13,973 nt of DNA from Oscillibacter sp. (GCA_009773995.1 VSMY01000072.1:1-13973), one strand, 5' to 3'; shown: positions 1 through 7,809, counted from the stretch's first letter. Made by a program: numbers and translations. Notes: generated from the sequence alone by a model not told the origin.

Positions 1-1602
1 AGCCGCAGGGACGACATGCCCGCCTTCTGGACGGCGCTGTTCATCTGCCTTGCTACGTCCTCTTCCATGTATCCGGTGCTGAAGGTCCTTCCAGGCAGCC
101 GGTATTTGTGGATGCTGCGCTTTATCTCCATCGCCCTTTGCCTGATATTGTACGGCTTTCTGCGCTGGAACACGCTGCGCCGCCCGCTGGCCTGTCTGCT
201 TCTGCTTCTCCTTTGCCTGGATGTGGTCCCCTCCCTGGGTCTGGTAAGGGGCACGCAAAGCGGGGAACTGGTGGAGGAACGGTTGAACAGGGCCCAGGAG
301 CAGACACTGATCGCCGCCGCTCAGGAGATTACGGAGCAGCGCATGGCGCTGATGGACCTGAGCAGGCTTTCGGCCACCGGCGCGTGGCTGGTTTCCGCCT
401 GGAATAACCCCGTACCGGCTACCTTTGGCGCGGGCTGGGAAGCGTCCGCTACCGCGTCCAACATTGTGCAGCTGAACCGTGCCCTGGAAAACGGGCAGTA
501 CTACTATCTGTTCGACCGCTGCGAGGAGCTTGGAAACGACACGGTGCTGGTTCGGCTTTCCTCCATGTGGCAGGAGGAGGACGGAGAGGCCCGGCTGGAC
601 AGGGCCGCCGCTGCCGTGGGATACCGGCTGGCGGAGTTCAACGACGGTTACCGGCTGTACCACCTGGATGTTTCGGGAAACTGGGGAACGGTGACGGATT
701 ATCGGTACTTGGGCATTGGAGCGGGAGCCGCCGCCACCGCCCTGGGATTTCCCGCTATGGAAGAGGCGGAGTCCGACAATCTGAACGACTACACGTTTGA
801 GGAGCTGTCCCGCTATTCCATGATCCTTCTTTCCAGCTTCACCTATGACGACCGGCAGGCCGCCGAGGAGCTGGTTCTGCGGCTGAGCGAATCCGGAGTC
901 AGGGTGGTCATCGCCGCGGACGGCATTCCAGAGGACCGGGAGACTCACAACCAAAGCTTCCTGGGCGTGGTGTGCAACCCGATTTCGTTCTCCAACGGAT
1001 ACCCGGAGCTGGATACCATTGACGGCCTTTTGAATACGGACCTGTTTCCGCCCGAGCACGCCGACTGGGACTGCGTGTATCTGGAGGGGCTGGACCAGTG
1101 CTGGGGAACCGTTCTGGATAATGGGCTGGAGCTTGACTTCTACGGCACGGTAAAAAACGACAATCTGATTCTGATTGGCCTGAACCTCACCTATTTTTTC
1201 AGCCTGACCAAGGACCCGGTGGTAGAGCGGCTGCTGAGCCATGCCATGGAGCTGCCGCCCGACCTGCTGCCCCAGAGGGAGATTGTTCCGCTAAAGGTGG
1301 AAATCTCGGGACAGCGGATCACTGTGGACTCTCCGCGTTCTGAGGTCAACACGACCCTGGCCTATCACGGGAACTTTGAAAGCGGCCGGGCGGTTTCCTC
1401 CCGCAATCACCTGACGGTGGTGGGGGAGGGTGTGACGTCGATTTCACTTCGTTATCCATATCTGAAGGAGGGCATGGCGGTCAGCGCGGCGGGCGCGCTG
1501 CTGCTGTTGCTGCTGCTGTGGCGGAAAAGAGGAGATGGCGCATGGAAAACAGAAGAGAACAAGGAGCCGGAACAGGCGGACCGGCCCGGCTCGGCGTCCT
1601 GA
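1..1602 (+). CDS. Large membrane protein, C-terminal part (PTPS-related/YfhO-like), 5'-truncated by window edge
   Basis: The frame is open to the first base (Ser-Arg-Arg-Asp-Asp before the Met at 16) and no ribosome binding site is visible, so the true start lies outside the window. Residues below count from the Met at 16. Hydrophobic segments lie at about 31-48 and 56-75. A long region without membrane segments (about 80-480) follows and should lie outside the membrane. It includes an alpha/beta stretch at about 235-305 that resembles the Rossmann/glutaminase-like domain of '6-pyruvoyl-tetrahydropterin synthase-related' membrane proteins. A Leu-rich membrane anchor at about 484-501 is followed by a charged tail of about 27 residues. 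These proteins are often encoded beside GT2 and GtrA genes and are thought to act in surface glycan assembly, but no reaction is established. The next gene overlaps its last 61 bases, so the two are surely co-translated. The membrane topology is clear; the family name is from memory. Confidence 0.75.
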   Translation, partial: SRRDDMPAFWTALFICLATSSSMYPVLKVLPGSRYLWMLRFISIALCLILYGFLRWNTLRRPLACLLLLLLCLDVVPSLGLVRGTQSGELVEERLNRAQEQTLIAAAQEITEQRMALMDLSRLSATGAWLVSAWNNPVPATFGAGWEASATASNIVQLNRALENGQYYYLFDRCEELGNDTVLVRLSSMWQEEDGEARLDRAAAAVGYRLAEFNDGYRLYHLDVSGNWGTVTDYRYLGIGAGAAATALGFPAMEEAESDNLNDYTFEELSRYSMILLSSFTYDDRQAAEELVLRLSESGVRVVIAADGIPEDRETHNQSFLGVVCNPISFSNGYPELDTIDGLLNTDLFPPEHADWDCVYLEGLDQCWGTVLDNGLELDFYGTVKNDNLILIGLNLTYFFSLTKDPVVERLLSHAMELPPDLLPQREIVPLKVEISGQRITVDSPRSEVNTTLAYHGNFESGRAVSSRNHLTVVGEGVTSISLRYPYLKEGMAVSAAGALLLLLLLWRKRGDGAWKTEENKEPEQADRPGSAS

Positions 1603-2651
1603 TTCCCGCCTATGAGCCGGGCCGGGGTCTCAGCGGCCTGGTGCGGCAGCTGAGAGAAGCGGGCCTTCCTGTGGTGGTGGTGAACGATGGGAGTTCTGCC
1701 GCGGCGGAGCCTGTCTTTCAGGACCTGGGGTCTGCGGTGGTGCTGCGCCATGAGAAAAACCGCGGCAAGGGAAGGGCTTTAAAGACCGGGATCGCCTATT
1801 TGGCGGCGCGGGGTTTTGTGGGCGTCGTACCGCCCTCCGGGTACGGGCAGCACCGGCGGGCGCATATCCTCGGGGGGGCGGAAGCCCTAGGGCTTCCGCC
1901 ACCACATCAAGGGCGATTGATTTTAGGGGCCAGGGACGTGTCCCGGATGCCGCCCCGATCCAGAACGGGCAACGGACTGACAAGAGCGCTGTTCCGTCTG
2001 CTGTATGGGATCCGGCTGCGGGATACCCAGACCGGCCTGCGGGGCATTCCGCTGACGGAGCGGAGTCTGCCCGGCCTGCTGGAGCTGCCCGGCGAGGGTT
2101 ATGAGTATGAGATGGAGATGCTGGCTCAGTCGGCGGCGCTGTTTCCGGCGGGCGTTGAGGAGTTGGAAATCCAAACCATCTATTCGGAGGACTCCGACAA
2201 CGCCTCTCACTTCCGCCCGCTTCGGGACGGTATGCGGATATACTCCGTCCTGTTCCGGCGGTTTCCCAGGTTCCTGCTCTCCTCGCTGCTGGCGTTCCTG
2301 GTGGACTATCTGGCGTTTAATTTGCTGTATTACCTGGTTCTGGGCCGGAGCGTCCCGGCGGCGGTGCTGGCCCGCGTTGTTTCCGGGACGGTGAATTACA
2401 ATGTCAACCGCCATATGGTGTTTGGCGGCGCTTATCACCTGGGGGGCTATTTGAAGATTCTGATTCCGATTCTGCTGGCAAACTGCGGACTAATGTACCT
2501 TTTGGTGGACTGCCTGGGGCTTCCAGCCTTCCTGATAAAACCGCTGGTGGATGGGGGCCTGTATGCCGTCAGCTTCGTGTCCCAAAATCGGATGGCCCAA
2601 GGGGAAAGACGGCGGCGGGACGTGGTCAGCGGGCGCCCGCGGCAGTGTTAG
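1542..2651 (+). CDS. Glycosyltransferase family 2 fused to GtrA-like membrane domain
   Basis: A 369-residue protein. The N-terminal GT-A fold shows IPAYEP (21-26), VVNDGSS (46-52), the NRGKGRALKTG motif (73-83), DTQTGLRG (161-168) and GYEYEMEML (186-194), all typical of dolichyl/undecaprenyl-phosphate sugar transferases. From about 240 a GtrA domain follows: four hydrophobic segments (about 244-266, 271-287, 303-323, 328-347), an NYNVNRHMVF motif and a basic tail. Such fusions usually load a sugar onto a lipid carrier and help flip it for wall or teichoic acid decoration. The ATG at 1542 is chosen because GAGGAG lies seven bases upstream; a GTG at 1518 is in frame but lacks a ribosome binding site. 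Oddity: the metal-binding DxD expected near 97-102 (usually like TADADGQH) reads PPSGYGQH, and 105-126 is also atypical. The enzyme may be inactive or the sequence locally wrong. Its 3' end overlaps the convergent GH1 gene by 26 bases. Confidence 0.85.
   Translation: MENRREQGAGTGGPARLGVLIPAYEPGRGLSGLVRQLREAGLPVVVVNDGSSAAAEPVFQDLGSAVVLRHEKNRGKGRALKTGIAYLAARGFVGVVPPSGYGQHRRAHILGGAEALGLPPPHQGRLILGARDVSRMPPRSRTGNGLTRALFRLLYGIRLRDTQTGLRGIPLTERSLPGLLELPGEGYEYEMEMLAQSAALFPAGVEELEIQTIYSEDSDNASHFRPLRDGMRIYSVLFRRFPRFLLSSLLAFLVDYLAFNLLYYLVLGRSVPAAVLARVVSGTVNYNVNRHMVFGGAYHLGGYLKILIPILLANCGLMYLLVDCLGLPAFLIKPLVDGGLYAVSFVSQNRMAQGERRRRDVVSGRPRQC
1877..1900. repeat. 24-bp perfect palindrome inside the GT2 coding region
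   Basis: A perfect inverted repeat without spacer, centred on CCCTAGGG between 1888 and 1889, with arms starting GGCGGAAG. A smaller hairpin lies just upstream (CGTACC, eight-base loop, GGTACG, about 1826-1845). Both sit in the stretch of the GT2 gene where the protein departs from its family. The arms GGAAGCC/GGCTTCCG recur in the hairpin at 7810-7826. Confidence 0.7.
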
Positions 2652-3957
2652 CGTACCAGTAGGCGCTGTCCTTCAGGATCCGCCGTTGGCTGGGGTAGTC
2701 TACATACACCAGCCCGAACCGCTCGCCATAGCCGCTGTGCCACTCGAAATTGTCCGTCAGGGACCAGTGGAAGAAGCCCCGGATGTCGGCCCGCTCCGCG
2801 CCCCGTTGGAGGGCGTCCAGATAGCGGGACAGGAAATCGATCCGGTCCGGGTCGTGGACCTTGCCGTCCAGGAAAATATGGTCGTTGCAGCTCAGGCCGC
2901 ATTCCGTGACGTACAGGGGCAGGCCGTATCGCCGGTAGAGGTCCGCGTAGCCGTATTCCATAATCTCCGGCGTGACGGGCCATTTCAGCGCCGTCCTGGG
3001 AAAGCCGGGACAGCGGGGGAGGTATATGGGCTCTCCGTCCGGCCCGGCGGCGATTTCATGCCCGTTATAGGAGTTGACGCCGATCATGTCGGGGACGGCG
3101 TGCATGATTTCCCACTCCTCCGGCGTGATGGCGTCCATCAGCGCGGCAAGGCGGGGACCCTCCGGTTCCACCCGGCCAAAGCACGCCGCATCCAGCCCGC
3201 AGGGATGGGTGAACATCCAGTCCCCGTCCGGCATGGCGAAGGCCGCTTTTGTGGACGCCGCCCGGTCCTCCGGAGTATGGGGCCAGCAGAGCCGCCCGGT
3301 AGAGGCCAGGCCCACTTGGGCGGCGGGATCGGCTCTGCGGACGGCCCTGGCCGCCAGGCCGTGGGCCATCATCAAGTGTTTCCAGCAGCGTGCCAGCCGG
3401 GGAAGATCGTACCGCTTTCCCGGCGCGTGCAATCCCTGGGCATAGCCCAGGCTCAAAACAATCTGGGGCTCGTTCAGCGTGAAATAGTGGCGGACGCGGC
3501 CGCGGAAATGGGCCGCCATCATTCCGGCGAAGCGTCCGAAGGACGAGGCCGTCTCCGGAAGGAGCCAGCCGCCCCGGTCCTCCGCCGCCTGAGGCAGCTC
3601 CCAGTGATAAAGCGTCACCCAGGGCGTGATTCCCCGGGCGAGGCAGGCGTCCGCCACCCGGTCGTAGTAAGCCAGGCCCCCGGCGTTCCAATTCCCGTCG
3701 CCCAAAGGGTCCACCCTGGCCCAGCTGGTGGAGAAGCGGTAGTGCCGGATGCCCAGCTGGACCAGGATGTCCAGGTCCTCTTCAAAGCGGTGGTAGGCGT
3801 CGCAGGCGACGGACCCGTCGCCTGCGTCTGCAATGGCTCCCGGGCGGCGGCAGAAAGCGTCCCAGATACACTCCCCGCCGCCGTCCAGCCGGGAGTGACC
3901 CTCAATCTGATAGGCGCTGGAAGCGGCGCCCCAAACAAAATCCTGTCGAAATCCCAT
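2626..3957 (-). CDS. Family 1 glycoside hydrolase (beta-glucosidase / 6-phospho-beta-glucosidase-like)
   Basis: A 443-residue protein, full length for GH1, without a signal peptide and so cytoplasmic. It opens with the FVWGAASSAYQIEG motif (Gln17, Glu19). It shows YHWELP (117-122), the acid/base TLNEP (Glu163), the nucleophile in YVTECG (Glu352), and SLTDNFEW near the C-terminus (Glu405, Trp406), which binds the non-reducing sugar. GH1 enzymes hydrolyse beta-glucosides by a retaining mechanism. Since the neighbours are an ABC importer and a phosphorylase, not a PTS, the substrate is probably an unphosphorylated beta-glucoside such as cellobiose (inference). The nucleophile motif is normally TENG; here Asn is replaced by Cys. 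The start lies four bases after the GH94 stop, so the two genes form one operon; the upstream SD is a weak GGGG. Its 3' end overlaps the convergent glycosyltransferase gene and no terminator is seen. Confidence 0.93.
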   Translation of the reverse strand: MGFRQDFVWGAASSAYQIEGHSRLDGGGECIWDAFCRRPGAIADAGDGSVACDAYHRFEEDLDILVQLGIRHYRFSTSWARVDPLGDGNWNAGGLAYYDRVADACLARGITPWVTLYHWELPQAAEDRGGWLLPETASSFGRFAGMMAAHFRGRVRHYFTLNEPQIVLSLGYAQGLHAPGKRYDLPRLARCWKHLMMAHGLAARAVRRADPAAQVGLASTGRLCWPHTPEDRAASTKAAFAMPDGDWMFTHPCGLDAACFGRVEPEGPRLAALMDAITPEEWEIMHAVPDMIGVNSYNGHEIAAGPDGEPIYLPRCPGFPRTALKWPVTPEIMEYGYADLYRRYGLPLYVTECGLSCNDHIFLDGKVHDPDRIDFLSRYLDALQRGAERADIRGFFHWSLTDNFEWHSGYGERFGLVYVDYPSQRRILKDSAYWYANTAAGAR

Positions 3958-3961
3958 AGCG

Positions 3962-6397
3962 TTACCCCATAAGGACGCGGACGGATACGGTTTTTCCCGC
4001 TCCGGCTGGAGGGATCACGGTTCCCTCCAGCCGTGCGCCGTCTACATAGAGTTCTTTCACTCCGTGCTGCACGCCTTTCGGATTTTCCACGGCAATCTGA
4101 TAGACCGCGCCCCGGAAGCGGCGGCTGACGGTGAATCCGGACCAGCCGGAGGGAATGCACGGGTCGATCCGCAGTCCGTCCAGCTCCGGCTGGATGCCCA
4201 GAATGGCCTGGGAGATTGCGGTAAAGCTCCAGGCGGATGCGCCTGTGAGCCAGCTGTTCTTGGCCTCGCCGAAGACGGCCGCGTCCTTTCCCGCCACCAT
4301 TTGGCTGTACACATAGGGCTCCGTGCGGTGAATTTCACTGACGTTTTCCAGGTAGGCCGGACAGAGCTTCCGGTAAGTCTCAAAGGCCCGGTCCCCGTGG
4401 CCCAGCTTGGCCTCCGCCCAGGTAATCCAGGGATTGTTGTGGGAGAAAATGCCCGCGTTTTCCTTATATCCCGGCGGATAGCTACTGATTTCCCCCAGCT
4501 CCAGCCGGTAGCCGGTATAGGGAGGCTGGTGAAGCACGATTCCGAAGGGGGTATCCAGCCGCTCTTCCACACTCTTCAAGGCCCTGGCCGCCTGCCCGGT
4601 CTCGATTCCGATGCCCGCCATGACGCACATGCCCTGCGGCTCAATGTAAATCTGACCTTCCTCGCATTCCCGGCTGCCTACCGGAGCTCCGAAGGCGTCA
4701 TAGGCCCGGAGAAACCAAGCGCCGTCCCAGCCGGAGGTGAGGACGGTTTTTTCCATGTCCTCCACCGCCTGGAAGCATGCCTCCGCCTCGTCCGTCAGCC
4801 CCTGCCGGAGGCAGAGCTCCCCGTAGCATCGGCCGTACTTGACGAACATACCGGCGATGAATACCGATTCCGCCGCCGGACCTTCGCTGGGGCCGGTGGT
4901 TTGGAAGCTTTCCCCAGGGGAGCGGGAGAAGCAGTTGAGGTTCAGGCAGTCGTTCCAGTCCGCCCGCCCGATGAGGGGCAGGCCGTGAGGGCCCAAATGC
5001 TCCGCCGTATAACGGAAGCTGCGCCGCAGGTGCTCCATCAATGGAGCGGCGGCGCTTTCGTCGTTGTCGAAAGGAACCCGCTCCTCCAGAATGCTCCAAT
5101 CCCCTGTCTCCCGCAGGTAGGCGTCTGCTCCGGCAATGAGCCAGAGGGGGTCGTCGTTAAAGCCGCTGCCTACGGCCAGATTGCCCTTTTTGGTGAGAGG
5201 CTGGTATTGGTGGTAGGCGCTGCCGTCGGGAAACTGCGTAGCCGCGATGTCCAAAATCCGCTCCCTGGCCCGCTCCGGGATCATGTGCACAAAGCCCAGC
5301 AGGTCCTGGCAGGAGTCCCGGAAGCCCATGCCCCGGCCCGTGCCGCTTTCAAAGTAGGAGGCGGAGCGGCTCATGTTGAAGGTGACCATGCACTGGTATT
5401 GGTTCCAGGTGTTGACCATGAGGTCCACATTTTCATCCGGGGAGCGGACCTCAAAATTGGAGAGCAGGCCCGCCCAATACCGGCCCAGCGCCAGGAAGGC
5501 GGCCTCGCTCTGTTCCCGGGTCCGGTAGCGGTCCATCAGTGCATGCGCTCGCCGCTTGTTGATGACGCCGGGGGCGGAAAACTTCTCTGCCTCCGGATTT
5601 TCGATGTACCCCAGGCCCAGGAGCAGATACTCCTCCTCTCCCGGCTCCAAGTCCATGTGGAACTGCATCGCTCCCACCGGGGCCCAGCCCTGGGTCACGG
5701 ACCCGGTGCAGACGCCCTTTGATACCGCCTCCGGCGCGGAGGGGGAGCCGTAGGGCCCCATGAAAGCGTCCCGTGCGGTGTCGAAGCTCTGGAAGGGCCG
5801 GTCGGCCCAGAAAACGGCGTAATGATTCCGGCGCTCCCGGTATTCCGTTTTATGGTAAATGGCGTTGGGCTCCACCTCCACCTCGCCGGTGGACAGATTG
5901 CGCTGGAAGTTGGTGCTGTCGTCCACCGCGTCCCAGAGGCAGAACTCCACAAAGGGGAAGAGCTCCAGGGATTTCCGTTCTTCCGAGCGGTTTTTTACCG
6001 ACAGCTCTATCAGCAAACACCGTTCACCCCGAGGGACGAAGAGGCGCTGGGCCGCGAAAAGGCCGTTCTTTTCCCCTTCAATGCGGGTGTAGCCCAGGCC
6101 GTGACGGCAGCAGTAGGCGTCTAACTCGGTCTGCACCGGCTGCCAGCCGGGATTCCAAACCGTATCCCCGTCCTTGATGTAGATGTGGAAGCCCTCCTGA
6201 TCCGGCGGGCAGTTGTTGTAGCGGTAACGGGTGATCCTGCGCAGACGCGCATCTTTATAAAAGCAATAGCCCCCGGCCGTGTTGGAGAGCAGGGTGAAAA
6301 AATCCTCGCTGCCCAAGTAGTTGATCCAGGGAAGGGGAGGCCGGGGCGAGGTGACGACGTACTCCCGCCGGAGGGCGTCAAAGTATCCGAATTGCAT
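3962..6397 (-). CDS. Cellobiose phosphorylase (glycoside hydrolase family 94)
   Basis: An 811-residue protein, the usual length for cellobiose phosphorylase and shorter than cellodextrin or laminaribiose phosphorylases. It should convert cellobiose plus phosphate to alpha-glucose-1-phosphate and glucose in the cytoplasm by inversion. The N-terminal segment (PWINYLGSEDFF at 23-34, then SNTAGGYCFYKDARLRRITR) is typical of clostridial cellobiose phosphorylases. The (alpha/alpha)6 barrel carries GRGMGFRDS (354-362), the RADWNDCLNLN block with the catalytic Asp in DWND (480-483), HNNPW (653-657) and WLTG (716-719), which in the family supply phosphate-pocket residues. The start is fixed by an AGGAGGT ribosome binding site nine bases upstream. 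It is the first gene of a minus-strand operon with GH1, under a TATAAT promoter and an operator at 6446-6459. It could instead act on a related beta-glucosyl disaccharide, but the match to cellobiose enzymes is close along its whole length. Confidence 0.93.
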   Translation of the reverse strand: MQFGYFDALRREYVVTSPRPPLPWINYLGSEDFFTLLSNTAGGYCFYKDARLRRITRYRYNNCPPDQEGFHIYIKDGDTVWNPGWQPVQTELDAYCCRHGLGYTRIEGEKNGLFAAQRLFVPRGERCLLIELSVKNRSEERKSLELFPFVEFCLWDAVDDSTNFQRNLSTGEVEVEPNAIYHKTEYRERRNHYAVFWADRPFQSFDTARDAFMGPYGSPSAPEAVSKGVCTGSVTQGWAPVGAMQFHMDLEPGEEEYLLLGLGYIENPEAEKFSAPGVINKRRAHALMDRYRTREQSEAAFLALGRYWAGLLSNFEVRSPDENVDLMVNTWNQYQCMVTFNMSRSASYFESGTGRGMGFRDSCQDLLGFVHMIPERARERILDIAATQFPDGSAYHQYQPLTKKGNLAVGSGFNDDPLWLIAGADAYLRETGDWSILEERVPFDNDESAAAPLMEHLRRSFRYTAEHLGPHGLPLIGRADWNDCLNLNCFSRSPGESFQTTGPSEGPAAESVFIAGMFVKYGRCYGELCLRQGLTDEAEACFQAVEDMEKTVLTSGWDGAWFLRAYDAFGAPVGSRECEEGQIYIEPQGMCVMAGIGIETGQAARALKSVEERLDTPFGIVLHQPPYTGYRLELGEISSYPPGYKENAGIFSHNNPWITWAEAKLGHGDRAFETYRKLCPAYLENVSEIHRTEPYVYSQMVAGKDAAVFGEAKNSWLTGASAWSFTAISQAILGIQPELDGLRIDPCIPSGWSGFTVSRRFRGAVYQIAVENPKGVQHGVKELYVDGARLEGTVIPPAGAGKTVSVRVLMG

Positions 6398-6445
6398 AGG
6401 CCAATACCTCCTGTGTCGTTGTAGGCGGCCGCTGAGCTGCCGTGT

Positions 6446-6459
6446 CGAAAACGATTAAG
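6446..6459. promoter_or_regulatory. Operator copy 1, probable LacI-family site at the GH94 promoter
   Basis: The 14-mer CGAAAACGATTAAG has the central CG and A/T-rich half-sites usual for LacI-family operators (imperfect dyad). It covers the predicted +1 of the minus-strand GH94-GH1 promoter, where a bound repressor would block initiation. An identical 14-mer in the same orientation lies at 6740-6753. CcpA could also be considered, but the match to its consensus is only partial. Confidence 0.6.
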
Positions 6460-6464
6460 TTGTC

Positions 6465-6489
6465 ATTATATCCAATATACCCTTTATAC
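6465..6489 (-). promoter_or_regulatory. Promoter of the GH94-GH1 operon
   Basis: Read on the minus strand there is a perfect TATAAT (-10, plus-strand 6465-6470), preceded by TTGTAT at a spacing of only 15 bases (or TATTGT at 17). The predicted start of transcription is near 6458, inside the operator at 6446-6459. The leader of about 60 bases ends at the AGGAGGT site before the GH94 ATG. Confidence 0.6.
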
Positions 6490-6703
6490 AATATCGGATT
6501 TTTTCCAAAAATGCAAGCATTATTTTCTAATTTTTTACAATTCACGACATTTTGTATAGATAAATACTCTGCAACGAAGAAAGAGTCATTATTTGACAGA
6601 GAGTTAAGTAAATTTTCGCAAGCGGAATGACTAAAATTTCGTAAATGAATTCAGGCGATTCTACAAAATGCGTCGGAATTGCGTAAAATATCAAAAAATC
6701 CCC

Positions 6704-6732
6704 TTGCATTTTTTGGAAATATCGGGTATGTT
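6704..6732 (+). promoter_or_regulatory. Promoter of the LacI regulator gene
   Basis: TTGCAT (6704-6709), a 17-base spacer and TATGTT (6727-6732) form a good sigma-A promoter. The predicted start near 6739 coincides with the operator at 6740-6753, which suggests autorepression. Confidence 0.6.
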
Positions 6733-6739
6733 AGATTTA

Positions 6740-6753
6740 CGAAAACGATTAAG
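6740..6753. promoter_or_regulatory. Operator copy 2, probable LacI-family site at the regulator's own promoter
   Basis: The second identical copy of CGAAAACGATTAAG, 294 bases from the first and in the same orientation. It sits at the predicted +1 of the regulator's promoter. This placement at both divergent promoters is direct sequence evidence for shared control; the identity of the binding protein is inferred from the neighbouring gene. Confidence 0.6.
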
Positions 6754-6786
6754 GAACTTCCGGGACAAAGGAGGTGGTCGGCCGGG

Positions 6787-7797
6787 ATGGTCTCCATGAA
6801 GGATATTGCTCAGCGCTGCGGGGTCTCTGTTGCTTCCGTCAGCAAGGCTTTAAACGGACAACAGGATATCGGCAGGGAGACCAGGGAGCGCATCCTTCGG
6901 GCTGCGGACGAAATGGGATACCTGACCAACTCTGCCGCACGGGCCCTGAAAACCAACCGCACCTATCACATCGGCGTGCTCTTTGTGGATGAGCGCCGCA
7001 GCGGCCTGGCGCACGAGTACTTCTCCGCCGTTCTGAACAGCCTGAAGGAGGAGGCCGAGGCCAGGGGATACGACATTACCTTCATCAACCGCCACGCCGG
7101 GAATAAGCCGACGACGTATCTCCAGCACTGCCGCTACCGCAGCTTGGACGGCGTCATCATCGCCTGTGTGGATTTCAGCGATCCGCAGGTCTTGGAGCTG
7201 GTGGATTCCTCTTTGCCGGTGGTGACCATCGACCATGTGTTTAACAACCGCATGGCGGTGGTTTCCGATAACGTCAGCGGAACGGAGGCCCTGGTCCGTC
7301 ATGTTTATGAGATGGGCCACCGCCGGATCGCTTTTATCCACGGAGAGCGCACCGCCGTCACGGAGAACCGTTTGATCGGCTTCTACCGGGCCTGTGAGGA
7401 ATTGGAGGTGGAGACGCCGGAAGAGTATGTAATTGAGGGGGTGTATCACGATCCGGACCGCTGCGGGGAGCTGACCAGAGCGCTGCTGGAGCTGCCGGAA
7501 CCGCCCACCTGTATCTTGCTGCCGGATGATTTTTCCGCCATCGGCGGGCTCAACGCCATCCAGAAGATGGGTCTGCGGGTGCCGGAGGACGTTTCCGTCA
7601 CCGGGTACGACGGGATTCATCTGGCCAACGTCATCCATCCCCGGCTGACGACCTATTATCAGGATACGGACGTGCTGGGGAGGACCGCCGCATCCAAGCT
7701 GATTGAACTGATTGAGAAGCCCCGGACCGCCCTGCCGGACCGGTTTCTGATCCCCGGTGCGCTGCGGGAAGGAAAGTCCGTCCTGCGGCTTGTCTGA
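6787..7797 (+). CDS. LacI-family transcriptional regulator of the disaccharide locus
   Basis: A 336-residue protein. The N-terminal LacI helix-turn-helix reads MKDIAQRCGVSVASVSKALNG (4-24), followed by the hinge region with NSAARALKTNRT (about 48-59). From about residue 61 a periplasmic-binding-like effector domain runs to the end, with the typical LLPDDFSAIGGLNAIQKMGLRVPEDVSVTGYD stretch near its C-terminal part. The length is normal for the family. The ATG at 6787 is chosen because AAGGAGGTGG lies nine bases upstream; the frame is open further upstream, but that would run through the promoter and operator. It most likely represses the GH94-GH1 operon, itself and perhaps the ABC genes, with a disaccharide or its product as inducer (inference from position and operators). 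The effector cannot be read from sequence. Confidence 0.92.
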   Translation: MVSMKDIAQRCGVSVASVSKALNGQQDIGRETRERILRAADEMGYLTNSAARALKTNRTYHIGVLFVDERRSGLAHEYFSAVLNSLKEEAEARGYDITFINRHAGNKPTTYLQHCRYRSLDGVIIACVDFSDPQVLELVDSSLPVVTIDHVFNNRMAVVSDNVSGTEALVRHVYEMGHRRIAFIHGERTAVTENRLIGFYRACEELEVETPEEYVIEGVYHDPDRCGELTRALLELPEPPTCILLPDDFSAIGGLNAIQKMGLRVPEDVSVTGYDGIHLANVIHPRLTTYYQDTDVLGRTAASKLIELIEKPRTALPDRFLIPGALREGKSVLRLV

Positions 7798-7809
7798 GAA
7801 AATTTTGCT

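Larger units (their letters stand above)
6398..6786. promoter_or_regulatory. AT-rich divergent control region between GH94 and the LacI gene
   Basis: About 390 bases without a credible gene. It separates the divergent GH94-GH1 and LacI/ABC arms and holds both promoters and both operator copies. The centre (about 6460-6740) is far richer in A+T than the flanking genes. An inverted pair of ATTTCGTAAA-type elements lies at 6636-6646 and 6735-6744; the second overlaps the operator at 6740. The middle of the region (about 6500-6630) shows no other element I can name. Confidence 0.6.

Noticed and set aside
2551..3972. Long plus-strand frame (473 codons) over the GH1 gene
   Set aside because: It is the antisense shadow of a clear GH1 gene, a common result of high GC at third codon positions.
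4064..5722. Long plus-strand frame (552 codons) over the GH94 gene
   Set aside because: It is antisense to a clear cellobiose phosphorylase, with no recognisable domain and no ribosome binding site.
6442..6630. 62-residue open frame in the divergent control region
   Set aside because: It overlaps an operator and the GH94 promoter, has no ribosome binding site and the composition of AT-rich non-coding DNA.
6679..6786. Longer N-terminus for the LacI regulator
   Set aside because: It would translate through the -35/-10 and operator. The AAGGAGGTGG site points to the ATG at 6787, and the LacI helix-turn-helix begins right after it.
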